DNA of 64,000 bases from NCBI GenBank assembly GCA_947625015.1, contig CANQMR010000013.1, positions 1-64,000 on the forward strand, written 5' to 3'. The stretch is from an uncultured Lachnospiraceae bacterium (GTDB lineage Bacteria; Bacillota; Clostridia; Lachnospirales; Lachnospiraceae). The notes beneath the pieces were generated by a model, which made no database searches, was not told the DNA's origin, and saw nothing but the letters and a program-made list of their open reading frames with translations. The first letter of the stretch is position 1, and each line of letters opens with the position of its first letter. Shown here one piece after another: positions 54,104 to 63,673 of this stretch. Position numbers and translations under genes: made by a program.

Positions 54104-56923
54104 CTACAACAGCCGTTCCAGATATTGGCCTGTATAGCTTTCCTTACATTGTACTACTTCTTCCGGGGTTCCTGCAACCACAATCGTACCGCCCTGGTCG
54201 CCGCCCTCCGGTCCAATGTCGATAATATAATCCGCCGTTTTGATTACCTCTAAATTGTGTTCAATGACCACCACCGTATTGCCGCCCTCGGCCAGCCTGT
54301 GCAAAATCTCCACCAGCTTATGCACATCCGCAAAATGCAGTCCCGTTGTCGGCTCGTCTAAGACATAAATTGTCTTGCCTGTGCTTCTTCTCGAAAGCTC
54401 TGTCGCCAGCTTCACCCTCTGGGCCTCGCCGCCGCTTAAGGTCGTGGAGGGCTGCCCCAGCCGGATATATCCCAAGCCCACTTCCTTTAATGTCTCTATC
54501 TTCCGCAAAATGGAGGGTACATTCTGGAAGAACACACATGCCTCATCCACAGTCATATCCAGCACATCAAATATATTCTTTCCCTTGTAGGTAACCTCCA
54601 ACGTCTCCCGGTTATACCGCTTGCCGCCGCAGACTTCGCAGGGTACGTAGACATCCGGCAGAAAATGCATCTCAATCTTGATAATGCCGTCTCCCTTGCA
54701 AGCCTCGCAACGGCCCCCGGAAATATTAAAAGAGAACCTTCCCTTCTTATATCCTTTTGCCTTGGCCTCCTTCGTCCCCGCAAACAAATCCCGAATCATG
54801 TCAAACACGCCGGTATAGGTAGCGGGATTGGAACGGGGCGTCCTTCCAATGGGGGACTGGTCGATATTGATAATCTTGTCCAACTGCCCTAAGCCCTCAA
54901 TATCATCATGGTCGCCGGGTTTGATTCTGGCGCGGTTCAAATCCCTCGCCAAATGCTTATATAAAATCTCATTCACCAGAGAGCTCTTGCCGGAACCGGA
55001 CACGCCGGTTACGCAGGTCATAACGCCTAAAGGAAAGGCCACATCAATATTTTTCAGATTGTTCTGTCTGGCTCCCTTTACGGTAATCCACCCGGTAGGC
55101 TCCTTGCGCTTCTCCGGCACCGGAATCTTAATTCTTCCGGAAAGATATGCGCCGGTAATAGATTTTTTACTCTTCATAATCTGGGCTGCCGTACCCTGGG
55201 CAATCACTTCCCCGCCCTGTTCCCCTGCGCCGGGGCCGATATCTACAATATGATCCGCCGCCAACATGGTATCCTCGTCATGCTCCACCACAATCAGGGT
55301 ATTGCCCAAATCCCTGAGGTGTTTCAGGGTGGCAATCAGCTTGCTGTTGTCCCGCTGGTGAAGGCCAATGCTCGGCTCATCTAAGATATACGCCACGCCC
55401 ACCAGTCCGGAACCAATCTGGGTAGCCAGCCGAATTCGCTGTGCCTCCCCGCCGGAAAGGGTTCCGGTAGGCCGGTACAGGGCAAGATAATTCAGCCCCA
55501 CATCTAACAGAAAATTCAGCCTTGCCTTTATCTCCTTTAATATGCCGCCGCCGATAAACTGCTGGCGGTCCGTAAGCTCCATATGCTCTAAAAAATCCAC
55601 CAGCTTATCAATGGACATAGTGGTAATCTCATAGATATTCTTTCCTGCCACAGTAACCGCTAAAGATTCCTTTTTTAACCGCTGTCCTTCGCAGTCGTCA
55701 CAAGGGGTTATGGTCATAAAGCTCTCATATTCCTCCTTCATGGACTCGGAACCCACCTCGCGGTACCGCCGCTGCACATTGCGGATTAATCCTTCAAAGG
55801 CCACATCATATATCCCTTCACCCCGCTGTCCCTTATAGTGCACCTTTACCTCATGGCCGCCGGTTCCGTAAAGAATAATATTCCTTGCCTCCTCCGACAT
55901 CTGGTTAAAGGGAGTGTTCAGGTCAAAATTATATTCTTTGGCCAAAGCGTCTAAAATTGCTCTGGTATAGGATTTCTTGTCGGTACAGGACTGCCATCCC
56001 AATACCACAATAGCGCCGTCCGCAATGGAAATACTCTGGTCCGGAATCATCAAATCCACATCAAATTCCATCTTGTAACCCAGACCAAAGCAGGTCGGGC
56101 ACGCGCCGAAAGGATTATTAAACGAAAAACTTCTCGGCTCAATCTCATCAATGCTGATACCGCAGTCGGGACAGGAAAAACTGGAGCTCATGTTAATGGG
56201 CGTTCCTCCCACCACATCTACCACCATAACGCCATCGGCCAGTTTCATAACTGCCTCAATGGAATCATTTAATCTCCGCTCTATGCCCTTTTTTACCACA
56301 AGACGATCCACCACAATGGAAATGTCATGCTTCTTATTCTTGTCAAGCGTAATCTCCTCGGACAAATCGTACATGGAGCCGTCGACTAACACCCGGACAT
56401 AACCGCTCCTCTTAGCCTGGGCGAGCACCTTCTCATGCCGCCCCTTTCTGCCCCGGACTACCGGCGCTAACAACTGGAACTTGGTTCCCTCCGGCAGCTC
56501 CATCACTGCGTCTACCATCTGGTCTACGGTCTGCCGCTTAATCTCCCGTCCGCATTTCGGGCAGTGGGGAATCCCGATTCTGGCATAGAGCAGGCGGAAA
56601 TAATCATATATCTCCGTCACCGTCCCCACCGTAGAACGCGGGTTGCGGTTGGTTGATTTCTGGTCAATGGAAATGGCCGGAGAAAGACCTTCAATCTTGT
56701 CCACCTCCGGCTTCTCTGCCTGTCCTAAAAACTGTCTGGCGTAGGAAGACAGAGACTCCATATATCGTCTCTGCCCCTCTGCATATATGGTATCAAAGGC
56801 GAGAGAGGACTTGCCGGAACCGGAAAGTCCTGTCAGCACCACCAGCTCGTCTCTGGGAATCTTGATGTCTATATTTTTCAGGTTGTGCTCTCTGGCACCC
56901 TTGATGGTAATGTATTGTTTCAT
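54104..56923 (-). CDS. uvrA: Excinuclease ABC subunit A
   Basis: 939 residues from the ATG at 56923 (AAAGGAC upstream). Two ATPase modules with Walker [15 protein letters not shown] and [11 protein letters not shown], signature LSGGEAQR twice, and zinc modules ([15 protein letters not shown] ... [12 protein letters not shown] ... CEVCGG). DNA damage recognition in nucleotide excision repair with UvrB (59801-61798). Confidence 0.98.
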   Translation of the reverse strand: MKQYITIKGAREHNLKNIDIKIPRDELVVLTGLSGSGKSSLAFDTIYAEGQRRYMESLSSYARQFLGQAEKPEVDKIEGLSPAISIDQKSTNRNPRSTVGTVTEIYDYFRLLYARIGIPHCPKCGREIKRQTVDQMVDAVMELPEGTKFQLLAPVVRGRKGRHEKVLAQAKRSGYVRVLVDGSMYDLSEEITLDKNKKHDISIVVDRLVVKKGIERRLNDSIEAVMKLADGVMVVDVVGGTPINMSSSFSCPDCGISIDEIEPRSFSFNNPFGACPTCFGLGYKMEFDVDLMIPDQSISIADGAIVVLGWQSCTDKKSYTRAILDALAKEYNFDLNTPFNQMSEEARNIILYGTGGHEVKVHYKGQRGEGIYDVAFEGLIRNVQRRYREVGSESMKEEYESFMTITPCDDCEGQRLKKESLAVTVAGKNIYEITTMSIDKLVDFLEHMELTDRQQFIGGGILKEIKARLNFLLDVGLNYLALYRPTGTLSGGEAQRIRLATQIGSGLVGVAYILDEPSIGLHQRDNSKLIATLKHLRDLGNTLIVVEHDEDTMLAADHIVDIGPGAGEQGGEVIAQGTAAQIMKSKKSITGAYLSGRIKIPVPEKRKEPTGWITVKGARQNNLKNIDVAFPLGVMTCVTGVSGSGKSSLVNEILYKHLARDLNRARIKPGDHDDIEGLGQLDKIINIDQSPIGRTPRSNPATYTGVFDMIRDLFAGTKEAKAKGYKKGRFSFNISGGRCEACKGDGIIKIEMHFLPDVYVPCEVCGGKRYNRETLEVTYKGKNIFDVLDMTVDEACVFFQNVPSILRKIETLKEVGLGYIRLGQPSTTLSGGEAQRVKLATELSRRSTGKTIYVLDEPTTGLHFADVHKLVEILHRLAEGGNTVVVIEHNLEVIKTADYIIDIGPEGGDQGGTIVVAGTPEEVVQCKESYTGQYLERLL

Positions 56924-57005
56924 GGGTTTGTCCTTTCGCCTGTTATAATCTTTTTGAATCAAGCGGCGCCATATTCGCCGCCTTTTTCATTGTGTTCAGG
57001 CTGAT

Positions 57006-57149
57006 TTATTCAGCCTCTTTTGATGTCTTTTTATCTTCCCTTAATTCTTTGACTTTTCTCTTGGCATCGTCTAAATCTTTACACCCATCAAGAATCATCT
57101 CGAACATCTGGAAGATTTTATCAAATTGTTTGTCTGTCATACCTTCCAT
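57006..57149 (-). CDS. 47-residue charged protein
   Basis: ATG at 57149 with AAAGGAGAG directly upstream, stop TAA at 57008-57006. Predicted helical, acidic and basic, one Cys: starts MEGMTDKQFDKIFQMFEMIL and ends KKTSKEAE. Strong ribosome binding site supports translation. I do not recognise a family. It lies between uvrA and the PIN toxin gene. Confidence 0.55.
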   Translation of the reverse strand: MEGMTDKQFDKIFQMFEMILDGCKDLDDAKRKVKELREDKKTSKEAE

Positions 57150-57273
57150 GTTCTCTCCTTTCTCCCCGTCGGGTTATTGCCAATCCATTTTCTCTTGACA
57201 ATTATAAAATATGTTTGTATCACCATTTCTAAATTCTCTCATTGTGCCTTACCGAAAAAAATATATCCTAATA

Positions 57274-57675
57274 TTAGTTCAAACGCTTACCCTCATACTC
57301 CAAAAACTGTGCCACTGTCATGCACTTGGGATGTTCGATATCCAGACTCAGGAAATCCTTGTCCCCAGTGAGAATAATATCCACATCGGACACAATAGCC
57401 GCATTAAGAATTGGTTGATCTTTGGCATCGCGTATTAGCTTTTCTGCATGGTCAACTGCCGGAATCAACTCATAGGCCATTTCTGCAAGCAACACTTCCG
57501 CATCAGGTAGGAATTGAGGTGCTTTTCGCTTCAAAATATCCCGAATTTCAGTAATGTTGCGGTCACATAAAATCATCTCATGGTTGTCTGCGACATGCAA
57601 CAAAGCCTGTGCCGGTTTTGAACCCGGAAATACCAATGCGGAAAAGAGGACATTTGTATCAATCAATATCCGCAT
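57274..57675 (-). CDS. PIN-domain toxin (VapC-like)
   Basis: 133 residues from the ATG at 57675 (AAAGGATT upstream). PIN ribonuclease fold with acidic residues of the active site: Asp in ILIDTNVLFSALV, Glu in EIRDILKRK, and DVDIILTGDKDFL. Likely an RNA-cleaving toxin. It lies four bases after its AbrB-type antitoxin gene and is transcribed with it. Confidence 0.85.
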   Translation of the reverse strand: MRILIDTNVLFSALVFPGSKPAQALLHVADNHEMILCDRNITEIRDILKRKAPQFLPDAEVLLAEMAYELIPAVDHAEKLIRDAKDQPILNAAIVSDVDIILTGDKDFLSLDIEHPKCMTVAQFLEYEGKRLN

Positions 57676-57679
57676 GTTA

Positions 57680-57934
57680 TCAATCCTTTCCATAACGCAC
57701 TTCGTCCACAAGTGCCTGTACATCATCTTCGTCGGAAATTCCTATGGCCTCAGCCGCACCTGCAAAAGCGTTCTGCGCATTGCGAATTGCCTGTGCAGAG
57801 GCATTGCTCACAACAACCTCCCCGTTCTGTTTCTGAAAAAATAAAATCTTATCGCCAGATTTTAAATCCAGTAGACGACGAATTTCCACCGGTACTGTAA
57901 TTTGGCCATTTGCGGATATTTTCGCTAAATTCAT
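57680..57934 (-). CDS. AbrB/MazE-type antitoxin
   Basis: 84 residues from the ATG at 57934 (AAAGGGTG upstream). N-terminal swapped-hairpin AbrB domain (AKISANGQITVPVEIRRLLDLKSGDKIL), acidic C-terminal tail for toxin binding. First gene of the TA pair and presumed autorepressor of the promoter at 57986-58014. Confidence 0.88.
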   Translation of the reverse strand: MNLAKISANGQITVPVEIRRLLDLKSGDKILFFQKQNGEVVVSNASAQAIRNAQNAFAGAAEAIGISDEDDVQALVDEVRYGKD

Positions 57935-57957
57935 AAAACTCACCCTTTCATTCTTGA

Positions 57958-57979
57958 AATCTAAAGAAAACTTGAGATT
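57958..57979. promoter_or_regulatory. Putative TA operator
   Basis: AATCTAAAG-AAAA-CTTGAGATT, 9-bp arms with one mismatch, just downstream of the TA promoter -10. Confidence 0.6.
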
Positions 57980-57985
57980 ACTATT

Positions 57986-58014
57986 ATTATATCCCCACAC
58001 CAACTAAAAGTAAA
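57986..58014 (-). promoter_or_regulatory. Promoter of the AbrB-PIN pair
   Basis: TTTACT (58014-58009), 17 bases, TATAAT (57991-57986) on the minus strand. Confidence 0.75.
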
Positions 58015-58028
58015 CATTTTTCAATCTC

Positions 58029-59786
58029 CTACTGCCACTTATCCGCCATCGTATAAAACTGATAATACATTCCTTTTTTCTCCATCAGCGTATCATGGTT
58101 TCCCTCCTCCACAATACCGTCCTCGGTCAGCACCAGAATCCGGTCAGAGTTCCGGATACTGGACAGCCTGTGGGCAATGGTAAGGGTGGTTCTCCCGGCG
58201 GACAGCTTTGCTAAAGATTGGGCAACTGCAAATTCACTCTCGTTATCCAGTGCGGAGGTTGCCTCGTCCAATATTAAAATGGGAGGATTTTTTAAGAACA
58301 CCCTGGCAATGCTTAACCGCTGCTTCTGCCCGCCGGAAAGCTTCACGCCCCGCTCTCCGATATAGGTGTCATAGCCGTCCTTAAGCTCCCGGATAAACCC
58401 GTCTGCTCCGGCCAGCCGGGCGGCCTCCTCCACTTCCTCCCGCGAAGCCTCCGGCCTGCCGTACAAAATGTTATCGTACACTGTACCGGAAAACAGATAC
58501 ACATCCTGCTGAACAATGCCAATCTGCTGCCTTAAACTTTTCAGCGTATAACTTCTGATATCCTTCCCGTCTAACCGGATACAGCCGGAATCAATGTCAA
58601 AAAATCTGGGAATCAAGTTGCAGAGCGTTGTCTTGCCTCCTCCGGAGGGCCCCACAATAGCCACCCGCTCCCCTGCTTTAATGAACAGGTTCAGATTGGA
58701 AAATACCAGATTGTGGTCGTCCGGATATTCAAAACTCACATTATCAAATTCAATATTGCCGGACACCTCCGTAAGCGGCACTGCCCCTTCCTCGTCAAAA
58801 ATATCTATGTCCGCATCCATAATCTGCAAAAAACGCTCAATGCCGGTCATGCCCCGCTGGAACTGCTCCGCAAACTCAATAATCCGCCGTATGGTGGCAA
58901 TCAGGGTGGTGACATACAGCATATAAGCCACCAAATCTCCCGGCTGCACCAGTCCCTTTACCATAAAAATGCCGCCTGCTATAATAACCGCAAGATACAT
59001 GACGCCGTCAAACATTCTGGTGGTAGTCTGAAATGCCGCCATATATTTGTAGGTCTCTTTTTTAATCTCAAAGAAACGCTGGTTGTCTGCGGCAAACTTT
59101 TCATTTTCCATATCCTCATTGGTAAAAGCCTTTACCACCTTCTGCCCTAAAAGGCTGTCCTCAATGCGGGCGTTCAGTTCCCCGATTTGATATCGCTGTT
59201 TGGAAAATGCCGTTTTCATTTTCCGGTTCAAAGTCATGCAGGTAAAAAACATAACCGGCACAATCAGAAAAATAATCAGCGTAAGCCAGAAATTAACCGC
59301 AGATAAAATAACGAAGCCCGCCAGCGTCTTAATAGCCGCAATAAAAAACTCCTCAGGGCAGTGGTGGGCAAATTCCGTCACATCAAACAAATCATTGGTG
59401 ATACGCCCCATAATCTGCCCTACTTTTGTATTGTTGTAGTAGGTGTTGGATAACTGCTGCAAATGCGTATAGGCGTCCTGCCGCATCCGCGTCTCAATCC
59501 TCGCACCCATAACATGGCCTACATCCGCCATATAGTAATTGGCGACGCTGTCAATAATCCGCAAGCCCAGATACAGCAGGCCTAACATCAAAATAGTCTT
59601 TACTGTAAGGGCCGCCAGATTTTCCATTCCCTGATTGGTAATGTAGCGCATGATAAGCGGCAGCACCAGCTCGCATATGGTCGTAAGCGCAGCGCAAAAC
59701 AAGTCTAACGCCACCGTTCCTATATGCTCCCGGTAATATGGCAAAAATCTCTTAATCAAATCCTTTGTTTTATATTCTTCTGCTCC
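58029..59786 (-). CDS. ABC exporter, fused permease-ATPase
   Basis: 585 residues from the ATG at 59786 (an upstream GTG overlapping uvrB's stop is possible). Six membrane segments, then an ATPase with Walker A GPSGGGKTT, signature KLSGGQKQR, Walker B PILILDEATSALDNE, H-loop IAHRLSSI. MsbA/multidrug type half-transporter; substrate unknown. Directly follows uvrB, so likely cotranscribed. Confidence 0.9.
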   Translation of the reverse strand, partial: GAEEYKTKDLIKRFLPYYREHIGTVALDLFCAALTTICELVLPLIMRYITNQGMENLAALTVKTILMLGLLYLGLRIIDSVANYYMADVGHVMGARIETRMRQDAYTHLQQLSNTYYNNTKVGQIMGRITNDLFDVTEFAHHCPEEFFIAAIKTLAGFVILSAVNFWLTLIIFLIVPVMFFTCMTLNRKMKTAFSKQRYQIGELNARIEDSLLGQKVVKAFTNEDMENEKFAADNQRFFEIKKETYKYMAAFQTTTRMFDGVMYLAVIIAGGIFMVKGLVQPGDLVAYMLYVTTLIATIRRIIEFAEQFQRGMTGIERFLQIMDADIDIFDEEGAVPLTEVSGNIEFDNVSFEYPDDHNLVFSNLNLFIKAGERVAIVGPSGGGKTTLCNLIPRFFDIDSGCIRLDGKDIRSYTLKSLRQQIGIVQQDVYLFSGTVYDNILYGRPEASREEVEEAARLAGADGFIRELKDGYDTYIGERGVKLSGGQKQRLSIARVFLKNPPILILDEATSALDNESEFAVAQSLAKLSAGRTTLTIAHRLSSIRNSDRILVLTEDGIVEEGNHDTLMEKKGMYYQFYTMADKWQ

Positions 59787-59800
59787 CATTCTTTTTCCTA

Positions 59801-61798
59801 TCACTCATCATAATCCCGCAGGGCAATCTTTAACTCCTTTAACCTGTCGCGGTATTCCGCCGCCATCTCAAAGTTAAGCTCCGCCGCCGCAGTCTCCATT
59901 TTCTTCGTATATTTCTTGATTTCTTCCTTAAGCTCTTTCCGGGACATGGATTCCACATCTTTTTCCTTGTATCTGGCGTTCAATGCGTCCACATCCTCGT
60001 CGGTTGCCGTAGTAATCAAATCCCTAACAGACTTCTGAATCGTTGTCGGCGTAATGCCATGCTCCTTGTTATAAGCGTCCTGAATCTCCCTCCGGCGGTT
60101 GGTCTCGTCTATGGCCACCCGCATGGACTGGGTAATCTCATCCGCATACATAATCACCCGGCCCTCGCTGTTTCGCGCCGCCCGGCCTACCGTCTGCACC
60201 AGCGAAGTCTCGGAACGGAGAAATCCCTCCTTGTCCGCATCTAAAATGGCAACCAGCGTAATCTCCGGAATGTCCAGTCCCTCCCGCAGCAGGTTAATTC
60301 CCACCAGCACATCAAATACGCCCATCCGCAAATCTCTCACAATCTCAATCCGCTCTAAGGTATCAATATCGGAATGGAGATATTTGACCTTTACCCCCTG
60401 CTCCCGCAGATAGTCCGTCAAATCCTCGGCCATCCGCTTTGTCAGCGTGGTAACTAACACCTTATGTCCCTTTTCCACTTCCTTATTCACTTCCGATAAC
60501 AAATCGTCCACCTGTCCCTCCACAGGCTTTACTTCAATTACCGGGTCGAGAAGTCCCGTTGGCCGGATAAGCTGTTCCGCCCGCAAAAGTTCATGCTCCG
60601 CCTCATAATCCGAAGGGGTAGCGGACACAAACAAAACCTGGTCCAACTTTTCCTCAAACTCATCAAACCGCAGGGGACGGTTGTCCATGGCAGAGGGCAG
60701 ACGGAACCCGAAATCCACCAGGGTCTGCTTTCTGGAACGGTCTCCGGCATACATGCCCCGAATCTGGGGAACCGTCATATGGGACTCGTCAATAATCATC
60801 AAAAAATCGTCCTTAAAAAATTCCAGCAGGGTATTGGGCGTCGCTCCCGGCTTTAACCCGGCCAGCGGTCTTGAATAATTCTCAATGCCGGAGCAAAATC
60901 CCGTCTCCCGAAGCATTTCCATGTCAAAATGTGTCCGCTCACTGATACGCTGGGCCTCTAACAGCTTGTCATTTTCCTTGAAATAGGCAATGCGCTCCTC
61001 CAGCTCCGCCTCAATCTCCTCTATTGCCCGTTCAATCTTGTCCTGGGCCACCACATAATGGGAAGCCGGAAAAATAAAGGCGCAGTTAATTCCCCTTTTC
61101 ACCTCTCCGGTCAGCGGGTCAAACTCCACCATGCGGTCTATCTCATCTCCAAAAAATTCAATGCGGATAGCGTCCTCAAAGGTGGATACGGGAAGAATCT
61201 CCAACACATCTCCATGCACCCGGAAGGTTCCCCGCTTGAAATCCATTTCGTTGCGCTCATACTGAATATCTATCAGGTCGGATATCAGCTTATCCCACTC
61301 ATAGGTCATGCCTGTCCGAAGCGCTAACATCATCTCCGCATAGTCATCCGGCGAACCAATGCCGTAAATGCAGGAAACTGAAGAAATAACGATAACATCC
61401 TTCCGCTCAATTAAAGCCGCTGTCGCGGAATGTCTTAGCTTATCTATCTCGTCATTAATGGAGGAATCCTTCTCGATATAAGTGTCCGTAGAAGGAACAT
61501 AGGCCTCCGGCTGGTAATAATCATAGTAAGACACAAAATACTCCACTGCATTTTCCGGAAACATCTCTTTAAATTCACTGTATAACTGGGCTGCCAAGGT
61601 CTTATTATGGGCAATCACCAGCGTTGGCTTCTGCAATGCCTGGATTACATTGGCCATGGTGAAGGTCTTGCCTGAACCGGTAACACCAAGAAGCGTCTGA
61701 AATTGATTGCCCTCTTTAAAGCCTTTGACTAAAGCCTCGATTGCCTGTGGCTGGTCGCCGGTAGGCTGAAAGGGGGCTTGTAATTTAAACTCTGGCAT
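59801..61798 (-). CDS. uvrB: Excinuclease ABC subunit B
   Basis: 665 residues. Helicase core with Walker [13 protein letters not shown], the beta-hairpin [16 protein letters not shown]-type IIDESHMT and [13 protein letters not shown], and a C-terminal UVR domain ([20 protein letters not shown]) for UvrC binding. Works with UvrA in excision repair. GAGAGG ribosome binding site. Confidence 0.98.
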   Translation of the reverse strand: MPEFKLQAPFQPTGDQPQAIEALVKGFKEGNQFQTLLGVTGSGKTFTMANVIQALQKPTLVIAHNKTLAAQLYSEFKEMFPENAVEYFVSYYDYYQPEAYVPSTDTYIEKDSSINDEIDKLRHSATAALIERKDVIVISSVSCIYGIGSPDDYAEMMLALRTGMTYEWDKLISDLIDIQYERNEMDFKRGTFRVHGDVLEILPVSTFEDAIRIEFFGDEIDRMVEFDPLTGEVKRGINCAFIFPASHYVVAQDKIERAIEEIEAELEERIAYFKENDKLLEAQRISERTHFDMEMLRETGFCSGIENYSRPLAGLKPGATPNTLLEFFKDDFLMIIDESHMTVPQIRGMYAGDRSRKQTLVDFGFRLPSAMDNRPLRFDEFEEKLDQVLFVSATPSDYEAEHELLRAEQLIRPTGLLDPVIEVKPVEGQVDDLLSEVNKEVEKGHKVLVTTLTKRMAEDLTDYLREQGVKVKYLHSDIDTLERIEIVRDLRMGVFDVLVGINLLREGLDIPEITLVAILDADKEGFLRSETSLVQTVGRAARNSEGRVIMYADEITQSMRVAIDETNRRREIQDAYNKEHGITPTTIQKSVRDLITTATDEDVDALNARYKEKDVESMSRKELKEEIKKYTKKMETAAAELNFEMAAEYRDRLKELKIALRDYDE

Positions 61799-61834
61799 AC
61801 AAAAAACCTCTCTTTTACAAAATTACTTTGACTA

Positions 61835-62260
61835 CTATAAGCCAATTATACTATCATTGTATGGATTTTTCTCCAAAATTTCTGCTATTTCTAAACACTT
61901 TTTTTGTTCAAACTCTTCCCCAAATAAAGAATATATTTTAATTTCTCTTTCAAAGAGAGCATGTCTAAAATCTTTATTTTCTACTCTATTATGTATAGCA
62001 TATTCCATTGCCATATCAAAAGAAATAATATCCAATACATTCCAGAGAACTTCTTTTATTTCTGATGTAATCTTATCCTCTCTTATTTTTCCCTTTTCAG
62101 CAAAAATAATATGATATTTACCATTTTTTGAAAAAATGTATGTACCCTCAGGACTATTTTCATTTCCTTCTTTAAAATTTATTTTATCCCAGCTAACATC
62201 CTTCAATTTACAAGATATTTCATTTTTAATATATTGTTCTAATTCTTTTGTTGATAGCAT
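61835..62260 (-). CDS. Imm63-like immunity protein (orphan)
   Basis: 141 residues, AT-rich. The pattern VLWNVLDIISFDMAMEYAIHNRVENKDFRHALFEREIKIYS resembles the Imm63 family of polymorphic-toxin immunity proteins (I give it as EVLWNVLDIISFDMA and NKDFRHALFEREI). No toxin or secretion gene is adjacent. AAGGTGAGG ribosome binding site. Base composition unlike neighbours suggests transfer. Family call is by pattern only. Confidence 0.55.
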   Translation of the reverse strand: MLSTKELEQYIKNEISCKLKDVSWDKINFKEGNENSPEGTYIFSKNGKYHIIFAEKGKIREDKITSEIKEVLWNVLDIISFDMAMEYAIHNRVENKDFRHALFEREIKIYSLFGEEFEQKKCLEIAEILEKNPYNDSIIGL

Positions 62261-62293
62261 TTCTTATTACCTCACCTTATTTTAGAGACTGCA

Positions 62294-63511
62294 TTATATA
62301 CACCCTAAAGGTATTGCCTTATTCATGGAATCTAACGGAACCACAACCGGCGACATACACACCACTCCGCCTTGGGCAACTTCCATACCGAAAGAACTCA
62401 AAACAGAAAAATTTTTCAAAGCCTCCTTACCCACTACGGCTGTCTTTTTAATTTCAATGGGGTGCAGCCTGCCGTTTTCTACAATAATCAGGTCAATCTC
62501 TTTTCCGTTATTATCCCGATAATAACATAGACGGCTTTTTGTATCCAGCCCGTTACAGGCATAGCTTTTTATGATTTCCGATATCACATAGGTTTCAAAC
62601 ATTGCCCCGGCCATAGCCGACAATTCCAAAGCCCTGGGATTGTTCCACAAGCTCAGATAACAAGCCAATCCTGTATCCATAAAATAAAGTTTGGGCCTTT
62701 TTACAATTCTTTTAATCGTGTTATGAAAATAGGGCTGCAACAGATAGACTAATCCGGAGGATACCAAAACCGACAGCCAGCCCTCCGCCGTTTTCCCGTC
62801 AATCCCTACATCTCTTGCAATATCACTTAGCACCAGTTCCTGTCCCGTTCTCGCTGCAAGACAGGAAATAAATTTCGTAAATTTTATCTCATCCTTGACT
62901 GCAATCAGAGCGCGGACATCCCGTTCCAGATAAGTTTGCATATAAGAACCATAAAAATTCTCCGGACCCAGCGTTTCATCCGTAACCCGTTTTGGCATAC
63001 TGCCTCCATATATTTTCTCAAAAATATCAGAAACCGTATGCGGATACTCTTTGGCTTTCACATTTTCCGGCAGAAAAGGAACCGTTTCTCTTCCTTCAAT
63101 CTCTGCCCGGCTTAAGGAATAAAGAGATAATATTCCCGCCCGCCCCGCTAAAGACTCGCCCACATTCTGCATCAGGGAAAATGTCTGGGAGCCGGTTAAA
63201 AAATACTGTCCCAAAACCGGTTCCCTGTCCACTCTGATTTTAATATAGGGAAGCAGTTCCGGCGCATATTGAATCTCATCAATGATAAGCGGCGTCTTAT
63301 ATTGCTGCAAAAACAACTCCGGGTCCTCTTTGGCGAGCATACGGATATTAGGATAATCCAAGGTCACATATTGAATATCCGTTCCTAATTTCTCACTCAT
63401 TTTCCGCAATACCGTAGTTTTCCCCACCTGTCTTGCGCCGCAGAGAATAACCACAGGAAAATGCTGCGCCATGTATTCAATTTGCCCTTCAATTCCACGC
63501 TTAATATACAT
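62294..63511 (-). CDS. AAA ATPase with DUF4143 domain
   Basis: 405 residues. Walker A LCGARQVGKTTVLRK, Walker B TPLIIDEIQYAPEL, sensor YFLTGSQTFSLM, and C-terminal DUF4143 with a PD-(D/E)xK-like motif (KEIDLIIVENGRLHPIEIKK). Second member in the window, diverged from 34737-35996. An inverted repeat at 63536-63572 lies in its promoter region. Confidence 0.85.
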   Translation of the reverse strand: MYIKRGIEGQIEYMAQHFPVVILCGARQVGKTTVLRKMSEKLGTDIQYVTLDYPNIRMLAKEDPELFLQQYKTPLIIDEIQYAPELLPYIKIRVDREPVLGQYFLTGSQTFSLMQNVGESLAGRAGILSLYSLSRAEIEGRETVPFLPENVKAKEYPHTVSDIFEKIYGGSMPKRVTDETLGPENFYGSYMQTYLERDVRALIAVKDEIKFTKFISCLAARTGQELVLSDIARDVGIDGKTAEGWLSVLVSSGLVYLLQPYFHNTIKRIVKRPKLYFMDTGLACYLSLWNNPRALELSAMAGAMFETYVISEIIKSYACNGLDTKSRLCYYRDNNGKEIDLIIVENGRLHPIEIKKTAVVGKEALKNFSVLSSFGMEVAQGGVVCMSPVVVPLDSMNKAIPLGCI

Positions 63512-63535
63512 AATCTTTTCCCCGGCAATTAATAA

Positions 63536-63572
63536 TTATACAAAACAGGAATATAACTCTTATTTTGTATAA
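63536..63572. promoter_or_regulatory. Inverted repeat upstream of the second DUF4143 gene
   Basis: TTATACAAAA/TTTTGTATAA arms (10 bp) with a 17-base spacer; a TATAAT lies at the arm nearest the gene. Operator-like. Confidence 0.55.
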
Positions 63573-63673
63573 ATTATATTAACATATTACCCCGATGAAA
63601 TCAATATTATGTATGCTCCTTAACAAAATGTGGAGTTTCCTTCTAAGCCAATGCGCAACAGCGCCCTTTTTCC

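Noticed and set aside
56966-56990. GCGGCG/CGCCGC hairpin with plus-strand T-run
   Set aside because: No plus-strand gene to terminate; minus-strand side lacks a T-run, so the role is unclear.
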